Source of the DNA: Terribacillus sp. DMT04
GTDB taxonomy: Bacteria > Bacillota > Bacilli > Bacillales > Amphibacillaceae
DNA: 64,000 nucleotides
Direction of reading: 5' to 3'
Assembly (NCBI RefSeq): GCF_019056395.1
Contig: NZ_CP077639.1
Span: 2,792,001 to 2,856,000, forward strand
The stretch's first letter is position 1; every line of letters begins with the position of its first letter. Below, one piece after another: positions 25,436 through 34,425 of this stretch. The notes under the pieces are model-generated. The model was not told the origin of the DNA, did not search any database, and was given only the letters and a program-made list of their open reading frames with translations. Position numbers and translations under genes: made by a program.

Positions 25436-26245
25436 TTATTGCTGTGGCATGGACTTTCTGGCACCGTGATTGACAGGGCCAACATATTCATTCAGTTTGA
25501 AGCCTCCGCGAATCGCTTCTGTAATGAACGTTTTCGATTCATAAATAGCTTCTTTCACACTGCTGCCATTAGCAAGCAATGCACAGATTGCCGCAGAACT
25601 CGTACAGCCTGCGCCATGTGTATACGTTGTATCTACATTTTCATTTTCGAGAATTTCGAATGTTTCTCCATCATAAAGCACGTCAATTGCTTTATCTGTA
25701 TCCAGCTTGCTGCCGCCTTTAACGAGCACGTACTTTGCACCAAGTTCATGAATTTTCTGTGCTGCTTCTTTCATTTCTTCCACTGAGTGAATCAACGGCA
25801 TTTGCGCAAGCTTAGCAGCTTCAAATAAGTTAGGCGTAATCACTGTTGCAAGCGGAACCAGCTTTTCACGCAAACTCACGGTATTTTCAGGCTGCAGTTC
25901 TTCGTCTGCACCTTTACATACCATTACTGGGTCGATAACGACATTCGGAATATTGTTTTCTTTGATCATAGCTGCAGCCAATTCGATGATTTCAGGAGAA
26001 CCGAGCATGCCAGTCTTCACTGCGTCAACACCTGCGCCTACTACAATTGTATTTAACTGCTCTTTGACTGTATTTACATCAACAGGAAATACATGATGAT
26101 GCCAATTATTATAAGGGTCCATCGCAACGATTGTCGTTACAGCTGACATACCGTATACGCCGAACTCCTGCATTGTTTTTAGGTCTGCTTGTATACCCGC
26201 TCCGCCCGAGGAATCTGAACCTGCGATTGTTAAAGCTTTTTTCAT
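25436..26245 (-). CDS. pdxK: pyridoxine/pyridoxal/pyridoxamine kinase
   Basis: A 269-residue ribokinase-fold kinase of the ThiD-like PdxK group, phosphorylating B6 vitamers in PLP salvage. It shows [16 protein letters not shown] at the N-terminus, DPVMVCKG in the middle and the ATP/anion hole '[16 protein letters not shown]' near residue 210, where the Cys is typical of the Firmicute PdxK group. AAAGGGG lies 9 bases before the ATG at 26245; a longer in-frame alternative would bury the site. ThiD (hydroxymethylpyrimidine kinase) is a close relative, so HMP kinase activity is possible. Confidence 0.88.
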   Translation of the reverse strand: MKKALTIAGSDSSGGAGIQADLKTMQEFGVYGMSAVTTIVAMDPYNNWHHHVFPVDVNTVKEQLNTIVVGAGVDAVKTGMLGSPEIIELAAAMIKENNIPNVVIDPVMVCKGADEELQPENTVSLREKLVPLATVITPNLFEAAKLAQMPLIHSVEEMKEAAQKIHELGAKYVLVKGGSKLDTDKAIDVLYDGETFEILENENVDTTYTHGAGCTSSAAICALLANGSSVKEAIYESKTFITEAIRGGFKLNEYVGPVNHGARKSMPQQ

Positions 26246-26485
26246 TTGTTGCAACCCCTTTGCATCTGCTGTCATTTTTAATAGCTGATTGTATTATACT
26301 CCTATTCCTTCTTGTCTATCAACCAACGCGGATACACAAAAGCAGATAGAGTTAACTTTCTAAACATTCGGCTTTTTTGTTGATTTTTAGCGAAATACTT
26401 CTCCTTTTACTGGAAAACTATGTTGATTTTGTAATACAATGAATCTAGTTGTTTTTTCCTATTTTTCTTAAGTGGAGGTGTGCCT

Positions 26486-28111
26486 GTGGAAGGACATAGA
26501 TTGGAAGAATCCTATTTAAATACAAGTTCCGCACTCCATCGTCGGCACTATGGTCAGTATTTCACCCCAGATGCTATTGCAGACATGATGAAACAGTGGG
26601 TGCTACACAACCTGGAAGGCAAGCATTTGCTTGACCCAGCTGTCGGCCTTGGAAAGTTAATAAAAAATATACCAAGCAGTTATAAAGTTGATGTTTATGA
26701 AGAGGATTCAGAAATCTTGGATGCAAATCGCACCTTCTTCACTTCGCAGCCAGCCGTCCAGCTGCATCAACGAGATTTTCTTTCGGAAGGATGGGATACA
26801 AGGTATGATGGAATCCTTTGCAACCCGCCGTATATCCCGTTCCGTAATGAAGATGAAAGAGAAATCTACTTAAATCTATTCCGACAGCGAATGGATATTA
26901 CATTGTCTACATATACGAATTTTTACGGTTTATTCCTGTTGAAGGCATTGCACCAACTAAACGAGAAGGGGCGGGCTGCCTTTATCGTTCCTTCCGACTT
27001 CTTAAATGCCAGATATGGCACCAAAATAAAAGAATACCTTCTCTTGGATCGCAGTTTGACGATGATTATCAACACTGATATTCAAATGGGATGGTTTAAA
27101 GGTGCAGCGACAACAAGTTCTTTGCTTTTATTCGACAAGTCAAGAAAGACAGATACAATTGAATTTATCCGTACGCAGTCTGAACATGAGCTTGAGCAGG
27201 CTGCCGCGTATATAACGTCTAGCCGGGAAAAACCGATTGGAATTGTAAGACGAATTCAAGATCTTAACCCTGCTAGTAAATGGCGTCTGCATTTTTATCA
27301 AGAAAACCAGAAACGTTTTACGAATGTACAGCCGCTCAACCATTTTGCTGCTGCAAAGCACGGTATCAAAACAGGATCAAACCAATATTTCTGCTTTAAT
27401 AATAGTAAAGTGAAGCAATGGCAAATCGGGCAGCAGCACTTCCTGCCTGCACTTTCCAAGTCAAGTCAGCTGAAAGATCTTTTCTTCACTTACACTGATT
27501 ACAAGCGACTTGTGCAGAAAGATGAGCAAATGCTTCTGCTTCATGTTGATGATACGCAAGAGCAAGACCACGCAGTGATGCAGTATTTAGCGGATGGAAA
27601 GGCTCATCGGGTTGACCAGCGCCATACTATTCGTTCCAGAACACCTTGGTATCGACTCCCAGTTTTAGATCCCGCACCAATTTTAGTGAGTGTGTTTAAC
27701 CGAAAGAGCATACAGATTGTCCGTAATAAAACAAATGTACGTCATCTCGACCAGCTGATTGGTATTCACTTTTATGAAGAGTACGAACAAGATGTTGATC
27801 TTTTTATGGCTTACTTCCTCAGTGACAGAGCGCAAGAGCTGATGGCTAATCCACATAAAGAATACGGAAAAGATCTAAAGAAATTAGAAGCAAAAGATGT
27901 GAATACATCACTTGTACTAGATGTGCAATCACTAACTGCCGAACAAAAGCATGAAATTCTGGACATCTACGGACGACTTGAATATTTGATAATCCATGAT
28001 GGAGATGAACGCGAGAAGACACATCATCTTCAAATGCTGAATGATCTATTCGATGCATTGATTCGACCTTGTGACGATGAAAGGGAATTAGGGCAAACAC
28101 AGAATGGATAA
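26486..28111 (+). CDS. orphan N6-adenine-specific DNA methyltransferase (Eco57I/TaqI-like)
   Basis: A 541-residue gamma-type amino-methyltransferase. The N-terminal motif 'RRHYGQYFTPDAIADMM' (about 19-35), SAM-binding motif I DPAVGLG (50-56), and catalytic motif IV NPPY (113-116) are intact. The 250-residue C-terminal part should be the target-recognition domain. The start is GTG at 26486 with GGAGG 7 bases upstream; a GTG two codons earlier overlaps that site. I see no restriction endonuclease nearby, so it is either a solitary methylase or a fused type IIG-like remnant without nuclease motif. A 45-residue ORF overlaps its stop. Confidence 0.85.
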   Translation: MEGHRLEESYLNTSSALHRRHYGQYFTPDAIADMMKQWVLHNLEGKHLLDPAVGLGKLIKNIPSSYKVDVYEEDSEILDANRTFFTSQPAVQLHQRDFLSEGWDTRYDGILCNPPYIPFRNEDEREIYLNLFRQRMDITLSTYTNFYGLFLLKALHQLNEKGRAAFIVPSDFLNARYGTKIKEYLLLDRSLTMIINTDIQMGWFKGAATTSSLLLFDKSRKTDTIEFIRTQSEHELEQAAAYITSSREKPIGIVRRIQDLNPASKWRLHFYQENQKRFTNVQPLNHFAAAKHGIKTGSNQYFCFNNSKVKQWQIGQQHFLPALSKSSQLKDLFFTYTDYKRLVQKDEQMLLLHVDDTQEQDHAVMQYLADGKAHRVDQRHTIRSRTPWYRLPVLDPAPILVSVFNRKSIQIVRNKTNVRHLDQLIGIHFYEEYEQDVDLFMAYFLSDRAQELMANPHKEYGKDLKKLEAKDVNTSLVLDVQSLTAEQKHEILDIYGRLEYLIIHDGDEREKTHHLQMLNDLFDALIRPCDDERELGQTQNG

Positions 28112-28241
28112 CAAATACGAAGAGCTTAAGGGGGAAAACAATCTGAATGCAGCTTCTGGAAATACATACACATTCCGCGGACGGCTGGAGACCCTTTTCG
28201 CACAAATACCGCAGGACCCCATGAGTTTAATTAACTCGTAA
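28104..28241 (+). CDS. small ORF translationally coupled to the methyltransferase
   Basis: A 45-residue ORF (MDNKYEELKGENNLN at the start, QIPQDPMSLINS at the end) whose ATG overlaps the methyltransferase stop by 8 bases in another frame, followed 8 bases later by a strong terminator. No ribosome site of its own is needed if coupled. I do not recognise the sequence. It is hydrophilic, without membrane segment or cysteines. It could be a genuine small partner or the truncated start of a lost downstream gene. Confidence 0.5.
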   Translation: MDNKYEELKGENNLNAASGNTYTFRGRLETLFAQIPQDPMSLINS

Positions 28242-28249
28242 GCCTATAT

Positions 28250-28303
28250 AAAAAAGCGAACTTAGAAAATTTAGCTGAAACAATTTTCTAAATTCGCTTT
28301 TTA
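28250..28303. terminator. long bidirectional terminator
   Basis: Arms of about 22 bases (AAAAAGCGAA-TTAGAAAATT and its complement with one mismatch) around a 10-base loop. T-runs occur on both strands, separating the methyltransferase (+) and the 57-residue ORF (-). Confidence 0.9.
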
Positions 28304-28337
28304 AAATTAACGAAAAGACATATATGTGCTTGTCCAA

Positions 28338-28511
28338 CTATTGCTCTTTTTTTGTACGCACTCTTCCTTTTCTATCAACATAGGTATCAACTAACCCTAA
28401 ACCCGCAGCTCTTTGAAGCAATTGATTGGTTCTAGTTCTAGACGAAGCTAATCTCCTGTCCCTATTCTGGACAATTCTCAAGCCAGTATTTTTATTTTTT
28501 AAAGTTGTCAT
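28338..28511 (-). CDS. small basic protein, unknown
   Basis: A 57-residue, strongly basic protein (about fourteen Arg/Lys). It starts MTTLKNKNTGLRIVQ and ends RKGRVRTKKEQ. AGGGAG lies 7 bases before the ATG, which supports translation. It begins 16 bp after the GAF-domain gene on the same strand and the two share a terminator, so they form a likely operon. The charge suggests nucleic acid or membrane-phosphate binding. I do not recognise a family. Confidence 0.65.
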   Translation of the reverse strand: MTTLKNKNTGLRIVQNRDRRLASSRTRTNQLLQRAAGLGLVDTYVDRKGRVRTKKEQ

Positions 28512-28527
28512 AAAAGCACTCCCTATA

Positions 28528-29475
28528 CTAATAATTTATTCTATCGTAAAAGTGTGCCAGCCCACACATTTCTGCATAGAAAACCACTGTTCTTTCATCA
28601 TCTTCCGCAAAGTCTTCTGCTTTCTCACTTTGTATACAGAGAACTCCTACTACCTCTTTCCCTATTTTTATTGGGACACCGAGTATAGAACCGTACTCAT
28701 GTACAGGTGCAAATTCTCCCTGAAAATGTTCATTGTCCATGGAAACATCATTTATTAATAATGTTTCTCCAGTTTCCCAAATATGTCCTGCAAAACCATC
28801 TCCAATTTTAAATAATCTTTCCCTCGATGAACTAAATTCAATTCTATTATATGTGAACATTTCAAGTTTACTCTCATCGTTTATAAAGTAAATAGTTGAA
28901 GATTTATCAGCTCGATCTTCAAGAAGTATAGTAACACATTCATCTAATACGTTATTACAAAACTCATACTTCCAATTTGATTTTCCTTCTTCCATAAGTT
29001 GGGTTAGTGACCTAACCAGCCTGCTGGTATTTTTATGATGTCTAATAAAGATGTCACTAATGTACGTAATCTCATCCATCTCTAGCCCTTTTGTCTCAAG
29101 TTCTGCAATGAGATCTATGTTGTAATCCTCCAACGCATTAATTTTCTCATGTAATTGCGTATTTTCTTTAATCAAACTCTTATCTTTATAATCCTTAGAT
29201 TTTTCAAATTGCTCATCATAAACAATGTTAGGAATGTTAGTAAAGCCAATAGATACAGCACTGTCATTGGTTCTAAGGTATTTTGCAATTCCAGAAGATA
29301 TTACAATAAGAGCTATTACTAAGCTCAACCATCTTACCATAGAGAATGTTGTATATGTCTCGTTGTTCCAGTAACTAACAATTTTCACTAAAGCCTCTCC
29401 AACACCTATAAATATAAGTGTTGTTAAGGAAAATCCAATAATCCAACTTACCAATACCTTCACTTTTTTATTCAT
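28528..29475 (-). CDS. membrane-anchored GAF-domain protein
   Basis: About 315 residues: two N-terminal transmembrane helices (about 8-30 and 48-68), a coiled-coil linker (about 105-135; 'KENTQLHEKINALEDYNIDL'), then a GAF sensor domain (about 150-310) with 'FKIGDGFAGHIWETGETLLIND' and 'GSILGVPIKIGKEVVGVL'. There is no kinase, GGDEF or phosphatase output domain, so it may signal by protein contact. The start is uncertain: ATG 29475 has GGGGAA upstream, but ATG 29490 and GTG 29505 are possible. The region looks more AT-rich than neighbours, suggesting acquisition. Its partner is the basic 57-residue protein downstream. Confidence 0.78.
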   Translation of the reverse strand: MNKKVKVLVSWIIGFSLTTLIFIGVGEALVKIVSYWNNETYTTFSMVRWLSLVIALIVISSGIAKYLRTNDSAVSIGFTNIPNIVYDEQFEKSKDYKDKSLIKENTQLHEKINALEDYNIDLIAELETKGLEMDEITYISDIFIRHHKNTSRLVRSLTQLMEEGKSNWKYEFCNNVLDECVTILLEDRADKSSTIYFINDESKLEMFTYNRIEFSSSRERLFKIGDGFAGHIWETGETLLINDVSMDNEHFQGEFAPVHEYGSILGVPIKIGKEVVGVLCIQSEKAEDFAEDDERTVVFYAEMCGLAHFYDRINY

Positions 29476-29604
29476 GGAACCATTCCCCATACAACTATTT
29501 TTCACTTCTTTTCGACATCTATAGGCAAAATACCTTCTCAGATAAAAACATACTATAATTTTACGAATTGTTTTTTATTAAGGAAATTTAATGTATAGGT
29601 ACAT

Positions 29605-29648
29605 AAAGAAAGACGAGCTTTGCCTTGAAGCAAGCTCGTCTTTTTTTA
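29605..29648. terminator. terminator of the thioesterase gene
   Basis: AGACGAGCTT/AAGCTCGTCT stem with T-rich flanks on both strands. Confidence 0.8.
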
Positions 29649-30185
29649 TTCGTCGAAGTTACGGCCGTCATTTCGGAACCATGGATAATCTGTTCCGAAT
29701 GCTACTGCCATCTCTTTGGATCGTTTTAAGCGTTCTTTGCGATACGCAGCACGCTGCGGCGCGCCATCGTACAGCCATTTCTCTTCTGGGCTTTCTGGAA
29801 ATACTTCCGGCACCTCGATGGGCTGTTTGTTATCATCGAGTGCAACCATGGTAACGAATGCTGTTGCTGATACTTTTCTGTCTCCTGTTCGCAAATCTTC
29901 TGTTACTGCTTTGACGAACACTTCCATGGAAGTGTTGCTCGTCCAGGTTACAAATGCCTCCACGCAAATAGTATCTCCTACTTTTACAGGAGCGAGAAAA
30001 TCGACGCTATCGGTAGAAGCTGTTACAACAAGCTGTCTGGCATGACGGTAGGCAGCAATTGCAGCAACATCATCAATATGAGCCATCAGCGTTCCTCCGA
30101 ACAAGGTACCGTGTGTATTTGTATCAGGAGGAAGTACATGGGATGTTTTCACTGTTAAAGATGCGATACATGGTTTTGATTTCAC
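29646..30185 (-). CDS. acyl-CoA thioesterase (hotdog fold, YkhA-like)
   Basis: A 179-residue hotdog-fold thioesterase of the YciA/YkhA type. The active-site region is 'NTHGTLFGGTLMAHIDDVAAIAAY', with the conserved Asp in the hotdog helix, followed by 'VDFLAPVKVGDTICVEAFVTW'. The C-terminal 45 residues are charged and specific to the Bacillus group. It hydrolyses fatty acyl-CoA esters in the cytoplasm. It sits 30 bp downstream of cardiolipin synthase on the same strand, so both may be expressed together in lipid metabolism. Confidence 0.87.
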   Translation of the reverse strand: MKSKPCIASLTVKTSHVLPPDTNTHGTLFGGTLMAHIDDVAAIAAYRHARQLVVTASTDSVDFLAPVKVGDTICVEAFVTWTSNTSMEVFVKAVTEDLRTGDRKVSATAFVTMVALDDNKQPIEVPEVFPESPEEKWLYDGAPQRAAYRKERLKRSKEMAVAFGTDYPWFRNDGRNFDE

Positions 30186-30215
30186 TTGATTTTCCTTCTT
30201 TCTGCCAAACTTCGG

Positions 30216-31655
30216 CTACAAGATCGGGGAGATCAAACGCGCGATAGATTCTTTAAATCGAATCCAATTTGATCTCTGCAGATATAGATTATGTGAAAGC
30301 TGTGTTGATAATAGGATATCCTCTTCAAATTTTTCTTTCAATACCCCTGCTGTATTTTGATCATATAAAAATGCATTTACTTCAAAATTCAGCCGGAAGC
30401 TGCGGACATCAATATTGGCTGTACCGACAGAAGCAATCTTGTCATCGACAACAATCGTTTTGGCATGCAGGAAGCCATTTTGGTAAATATAAACTTGTGC
30501 ACCCGCTTTAATCAGCTCACCAACATTCGAATATGTTGCCCAATAAACGAATGGGTGATCGGGCTTATTCGGAATCATTATCCGCACATCGACACCCGAC
30601 AGTACCGCAACCTTCAGGGCGTCTGCCAAACTTTCATCCGGAATGAAATACGGCGTTTGGATATACACGTATTTTTTGGCTGAAAGAATCATTTTGATAT
30701 AACCATGTTTTATCTGTTCCCATTCCGAATCAGGTCCGCTGGAGACAATTTGCATCCCGACATTGCCAACTGGCTCTGACAGATAATAGCGATCTTCGTA
30801 TTCAATATCATGCCGGGAAGCTTGGTTCCAATCCAAAATGAAGCGTGTCTGCATGGCTCGTACTGCTTCACCAGTGATCCGCAGATGTGTATCACGCCAG
30901 TAACCGAATTTCTGATCTTCACCTAAGTACTCATCGCCGATATTAAACCCGCCAATGTACCCTACCTGACCATCAATAATCGCCAGCTTCCGGTGATTTC
31001 GATGATTGAGCTTCAAGTTAATTTTAGGAATGAAGGATGGAAAGAAGGCTTCAATTTCAACGCCAGCTTCTATCAGCTTGCGCACATAGCTCTTCTTAAT
31101 ACTTCTTGAACCCATATCATCGTACAGGAACCGTACTTTAACGCCTTCATGCGCTTTCCTTATAAGTACATCTGCCAGCCGTTCCCCTAGTTTGTCACTG
31201 CGCACAATGTAATACAAGAGATGAATATGATTCTTCGCTTGTTCTAAATCATGTAGAAGTGCATCGAATTTCTTGTTCCCATCCGTGAAGACTTCTACTT
31301 CATTGCCTTGGGTCAATATTGCATCATCATTACGCAGATGCATATAGGCAAGGCCTTTGTACTCCTCAACTGCAGGTTGCCTATAAGAAAATGTATTTTC
31401 CTCAATAGCCCGCAATTGGGCTTGCACTTGCTTCTTAACACCAAGCCTCGATTTTGTATCCCAGGTGAATATTTTTCCTGAGAGTTTGCGGCCGAATAGT
31501 AGATAAACGATAAATCCCGCTACTGGTATAAAAACGAGCACAAGCAGCCAAGCCCATGTAACACTAGCATCCCGCCTTTCCAAGAAAACGATCGCTAATG
31601 CGAGGAGGATATTTATAATAGTTAATAATCCTAATAAATACGCAAATATATGCAC
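30216..31655 (-). CDS. cls: cardiolipin synthase
   Basis: A 479-residue phospholipase D-superfamily enzyme joining two phosphatidylglycerol molecules into cardiolipin. Two N-terminal membrane helices (about 3-25 and 35-55) precede the HKD motifs HRKLAIIDG (about residue 218) and HAKTIVVDD (about 397). The GTG at 31655 was chosen: AAGGGAG lies 8 bases upstream and the resulting length matches B. subtilis ClsA (482 residues). The ATG nine codons earlier would place the site within the gene. Confidence 0.93.
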   Translation of the reverse strand: MHIFAYLLGLLTIINILLALAIVFLERRDASVTWAWLLVLVFIPVAGFIVYLLFGRKLSGKIFTWDTKSRLGVKKQVQAQLRAIEENTFSYRQPAVEEYKGLAYMHLRNDDAILTQGNEVEVFTDGNKKFDALLHDLEQAKNHIHLLYYIVRSDKLGERLADVLIRKAHEGVKVRFLYDDMGSRSIKKSYVRKLIEAGVEIEAFFPSFIPKINLKLNHRNHRKLAIIDGQVGYIGGFNIGDEYLGEDQKFGYWRDTHLRITGEAVRAMQTRFILDWNQASRHDIEYEDRYYLSEPVGNVGMQIVSSGPDSEWEQIKHGYIKMILSAKKYVYIQTPYFIPDESLADALKVAVLSGVDVRIMIPNKPDHPFVYWATYSNVGELIKAGAQVYIYQNGFLHAKTIVVDDKIASVGTANIDVRSFRLNFEVNAFLYDQNTAGVLKEKFEEDILLSTQLSHNLYLQRSNWIRFKESIARLISPIL

Positions 31656-31829
31656 ATGTGCTACTCCCTTCATCTGTAGCATATTTCCAATTGCCCATAC
31701 TAATATATAGTATCATATCTGACATTGGCAACTTACCAGAATCTTAAAAAGATGCAAAAGTATTGAAAAGCGGCCATCCCAGCCGTAGACTTAACTCAAA
31801 CAGAAATAGAAAGAGAGGCGCATGCCAAC

Positions 31830-32750
31830 ATGCAATCGCAATCATCTAAGTCCGGCATCATATATGCAGCACTTGCATACATGATGTGGGGTGTACTGCC
31901 TTTATTCTGGAATTTATTAGAGGACGTCGATGCTGGCCATTTATTGGCCCATCGTATCGTTTGGTCCTTTGTTACAATGATTCTCATTGTGTTTGTCTTG
32001 GGAAAATTCCGTTCTTTCATTCAGCAAATTAAGGACCTTTTCTTAAATAAGCGCGCGTTTTGGGGATTATTCGCAGCTTCTCTGACAGTGAGTGTCAATT
32101 GGCTCGTTTTCATCTGGGCCGTGAACGCAGGACATGTCTTGCAATCCAGCTTAGGTTATTATATTAACCCGCTGATCAGCATACTGCTGGCTATGATTTT
32201 TCTGAAAGAAAAAAGCACACGTCTGCAGATTGCAAGTTTTATTCTGGCCGCGTTTGGAGTCATTTATTTGACCGTTAGCTACGGCGTATTTCCATGGGTA
32301 TCCTTACTATTGGCAATCAGCTTTGCTGTATATGGGCTGCTGAAGAAAGTAGTGACAATCCCGCCAATGTTCGGGCTTACAATTGAAACCATGTTCGTTA
32401 CACCGCTAGCCGTCCTTTATCTGCTATTCGCACCAGCTGCAGAAGCTACATCTATCTCGACTGGAACAGCTGTTATCTTATTCTTATCTGGTGCCGCCAC
32501 AGCTGCACCGCTATTGCTTTTTGCTCATGGCGCGCGCAGGCTGACGCTAACACAAATCGGACTGCTTCAGTATATAGCGCCAACCCTTATGCTGCTCTTA
32601 GGTGTCACTTTATTCGGGGAAGCATTCACACATGCGCATCTGATCGCCTTTTCTTGTATTTGGGGAGCTTTGGTTCTCTACTCCATTTCCGGAATTCGGT
32701 TGAAACGCCTGACTGCCCGGCACCCAAATACTGCTAAAACTGCAAAATAA
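31830..32750 (+). CDS. rarD: EamA-family transporter RarD
   Basis: A 306-residue, ten-helix DMT-superfamily protein. It starts 'GIIYAALAYMMWGVLPLFWN' and contains 'VNWLVFIWAVNAGHVLQSSLGYYINPL', the diagnostic RarD stretch. The C-terminal repeat has 'GAARRLTLTQIGLLQYIAPT'-type sequence. RarD was named for chloramphenicol sensitivity in E. coli; its true substrate is unknown. GAGAGG precedes the ATG by about 11 bases. It is a single gene convergent with the small membrane protein at 32758. Confidence 0.9.
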   Translation: MQSQSSKSGIIYAALAYMMWGVLPLFWNLLEDVDAGHLLAHRIVWSFVTMILIVFVLGKFRSFIQQIKDLFLNKRAFWGLFAASLTVSVNWLVFIWAVNAGHVLQSSLGYYINPLISILLAMIFLKEKSTRLQIASFILAAFGVIYLTVSYGVFPWVSLLLAISFAVYGLLKKVVTIPPMFGLTIETMFVTPLAVLYLLFAPAAEATSISTGTAVILFLSGAATAAPLLLFAHGARRLTLTQIGLLQYIAPTLMLLLGVTLFGEAFTHAHLIAFSCIWGALVLYSISGIRLKRLTARHPNTAKTAK

Positions 32751-32776
32751 GCCACCTTTACTTACGAAAAGGTGGC
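32744..32776 (-). terminator. terminator of the 83-residue membrane protein gene
   Basis: GCCACCTTT/AAAGGTGGC stem followed on the minus strand by TTATTTTG. It overlaps both convergent stop codons. Confidence 0.65.
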
Positions 32777-33009
32777 AGAAAAAGCAATAATACAAATAAT
32801 CCACATAAGATAGTAGCAAAGATGTATAACGTCCCTTTAATCAGTTCCTCCTGTAACAGGAAGGAGAAAAAACTGGTGACAAGCAAAAGCAATGCCGTTA
32901 CAGCAGCAGGGATGAATAAAACAAACGGATCTTTTGTGAAATGACGGAGTACGCCAATGCTAATCAATGCAATTCCTGAAAAAGCTAACAGCAGTAAGGA
33001 AAAATCCAT
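32758..33009 (-). CDS. small membrane protein, unknown
   Basis: An 83-residue protein with three hydrophobic segments (about 3-20, 27-52 and 60-80) and very few charged residues apart from the RHFTKD turn and the terminal PPFRK. A strong GAGGAGG lies 7 bases before the ATG. I do not recognise a family. It lies downstream of the DUF2188 gene on the same strand but behind that gene's own terminator, so it is probably monocistronic. Confidence 0.75.
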   Translation of the reverse strand: MDFSLLLLAFSGIALISIGVLRHFTKDPFVLFIPAAVTALLLLVTSFFSFLLQEELIKGTLYIFATILCGLFVLLLFLPPFRK

Positions 33010-33056
33010 GCCTGCACCTCCTCTGTTCAGCTTATTCAGGAACAGCCTGAAAGGTT

Positions 33057-33088
33057 AAAAATTACCGGCAAAAACTGCCGGTAATTTT
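33057..33088 (-). terminator. terminator of the DUF2188 gene
   Basis: AAAATTACCGGCA/TGCCGGTAATTTT stem with a 5-base loop, overlapping the stop codon. T-rich on the minus strand. Confidence 0.8.
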
Positions 33089-33284
33089 AAAACTGCCGCT
33101 GTTCTTCTATCTCTTGATGTGCATCATAGATAATAACTTTACTAGGCGCATTATCCTTGGCCATGCTTTCAGCTTCCATAACAGCTTCATCTCTTGTGCT
33201 GTGATAATCCGTTGGTGCTACGTCTTCAATCTTCACATACCAGCCTGTTACATCTCTATTTGGGACTACACTGTATTCTTTCAT
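33087..33284 (-). CDS. DUF2188 domain protein
   Basis: A 65-residue protein with the DUF2188 pattern: an N-terminal 'YSVVPNRDVTGWYVKIE' strand pair, a helix with 'STRDEAVMEAESMAKDNAPS', and a final strand 'KVIIYDAHQEI'. The domain is widespread in small bacterial proteins of unknown function. AGGAGG lies 7 bases before the ATG. It is transcribed alone. Confidence 0.82.
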   Translation of the reverse strand: MKEYSVVPNRDVTGWYVKIEDVAPTDYHSTRDEAVMEAESMAKDNAPSKVIIYDAHQEIEEQRQF

Positions 33285-33500
33285 CTTGCATCCTCCTCTT
33301 ATTTTTTCTTATTTGTTTTTTTCCCGACTGCGCCTTTCCTGAAACATACAGAACCATCTCTTCCCACTATCCAACTTTGTCGAAATCTAGTAAGATATAA
33401 TTTTACGTTAAATTAACAATTTACCTTCTCCGTGTCCGCCAGTTTTAAAGTTTAACAAGCTGGATACGAAACTATATTTTTAAAACGAGGTTGATGATGC

Positions 33501-34412
33501 TTGCAAAAAAGAAAAGTTTATTTGATTATTGCATCGTTTCTGCTCGCCATCGTCATCGGAGCTGTGATACTATTTGCTGTCTCTGATAAGAAAGCGACCG
33601 TCACTAACGCCCCTTTAGAAGTTGTCCCAATTGAAGATTCAGCCCCTGAAAATACGGAAGATACTTTGGGCGAATCAGAGGATACAGATACGTCCTCCGA
33701 AATTAAAGATGCCTTTCAGCGTTTGTTTAATGACACGATTGGGCTCTTTATCAAGGAAGATCTTCATATTACAGCAATTGGAGATTCCTTGACACAAGGT
33801 GTGGGCGACAAGACTGATAAGGGTGGTTATGTCGGCATTCTTCAGCAGACATTTGAACAAACAGAGGACCGTGTAAAGATTGATAACTTTGGTAAACGAG
33901 GCAATCGAACCGACCAGATGCTGAAACGCATGGAAGACCCCGTCATCTCCGCTTCCCTGGAAAATGCCGATGTTGTTTTAATTACAATTGGTGCTAATGA
34001 CATTATGAAAGTAACGAAAGATCATTTCACAAACTTGGACTATGATGATTATAGTAAGGCTATGCCAGCCTACGAAGAGCGGATGAAGGAAATCTTCCAA
34101 AAAATCGACACACTAAATCCAGATGCTGAAGTGTATTTGATTGGTTTTTATAATCCCTTTGAAGAAAACTTCCCCGAGCTAAAAGAACAACTTGGTACGA
34201 TTATCAAGGAGTATAACAGCATTGGAGAGAAAATCGCCCAGAACGAAGAACAGCATTACATTGAGACAGTCGACTTATTCCAAAATGAAACAGCAAACCT
34301 GTTGTCTGATGACTATTTCCATCCAAATGAAATTGGGTATGGAAAAGTAGCTGAACGGGTATTGGAAAGTATCAAACCCGTGATACAGGAAGAAGAGGAA
34401 GACGAAGAATAG
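33501..34412 (+). CDS. ypmR: membrane-anchored SGNH/GDSL hydrolase (YpmR-like)
   Basis: A 303-residue protein with one N-terminal membrane anchor (about 5-27), an acidic linker (about 40-70) and an extracellular SGNH hydrolase. The nucleophile is in AIGDSLTQG (Ser96), block III is 'ITIGANDIMK', and block V is 'DDYFHPNEIGY' with the Asp-His pair. The start is TTG with GAGG about 10 bases upstream. The ypmS-like gene follows after 13 bp, the same order as B. subtilis ypmR-ypmS. It likely acts on envelope lipids or acylated polymers; the substrate is not established. Confidence 0.88.
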   Translation: MQKRKVYLIIASFLLAIVIGAVILFAVSDKKATVTNAPLEVVPIEDSAPENTEDTLGESEDTDTSSEIKDAFQRLFNDTIGLFIKEDLHITAIGDSLTQGVGDKTDKGGYVGILQQTFEQTEDRVKIDNFGKRGNRTDQMLKRMEDPVISASLENADVVLITIGANDIMKVTKDHFTNLDYDDYSKAMPAYEERMKEIFQKIDTLNPDAEVYLIGFYNPFEENFPELKEQLGTIIKEYNSIGEKIAQNEEQHYIETVDLFQNETANLLSDDYFHPNEIGYGKVAERVLESIKPVIQEEEEDEE

Positions 34413-34425
34413 GCAGGTGAAAGAA

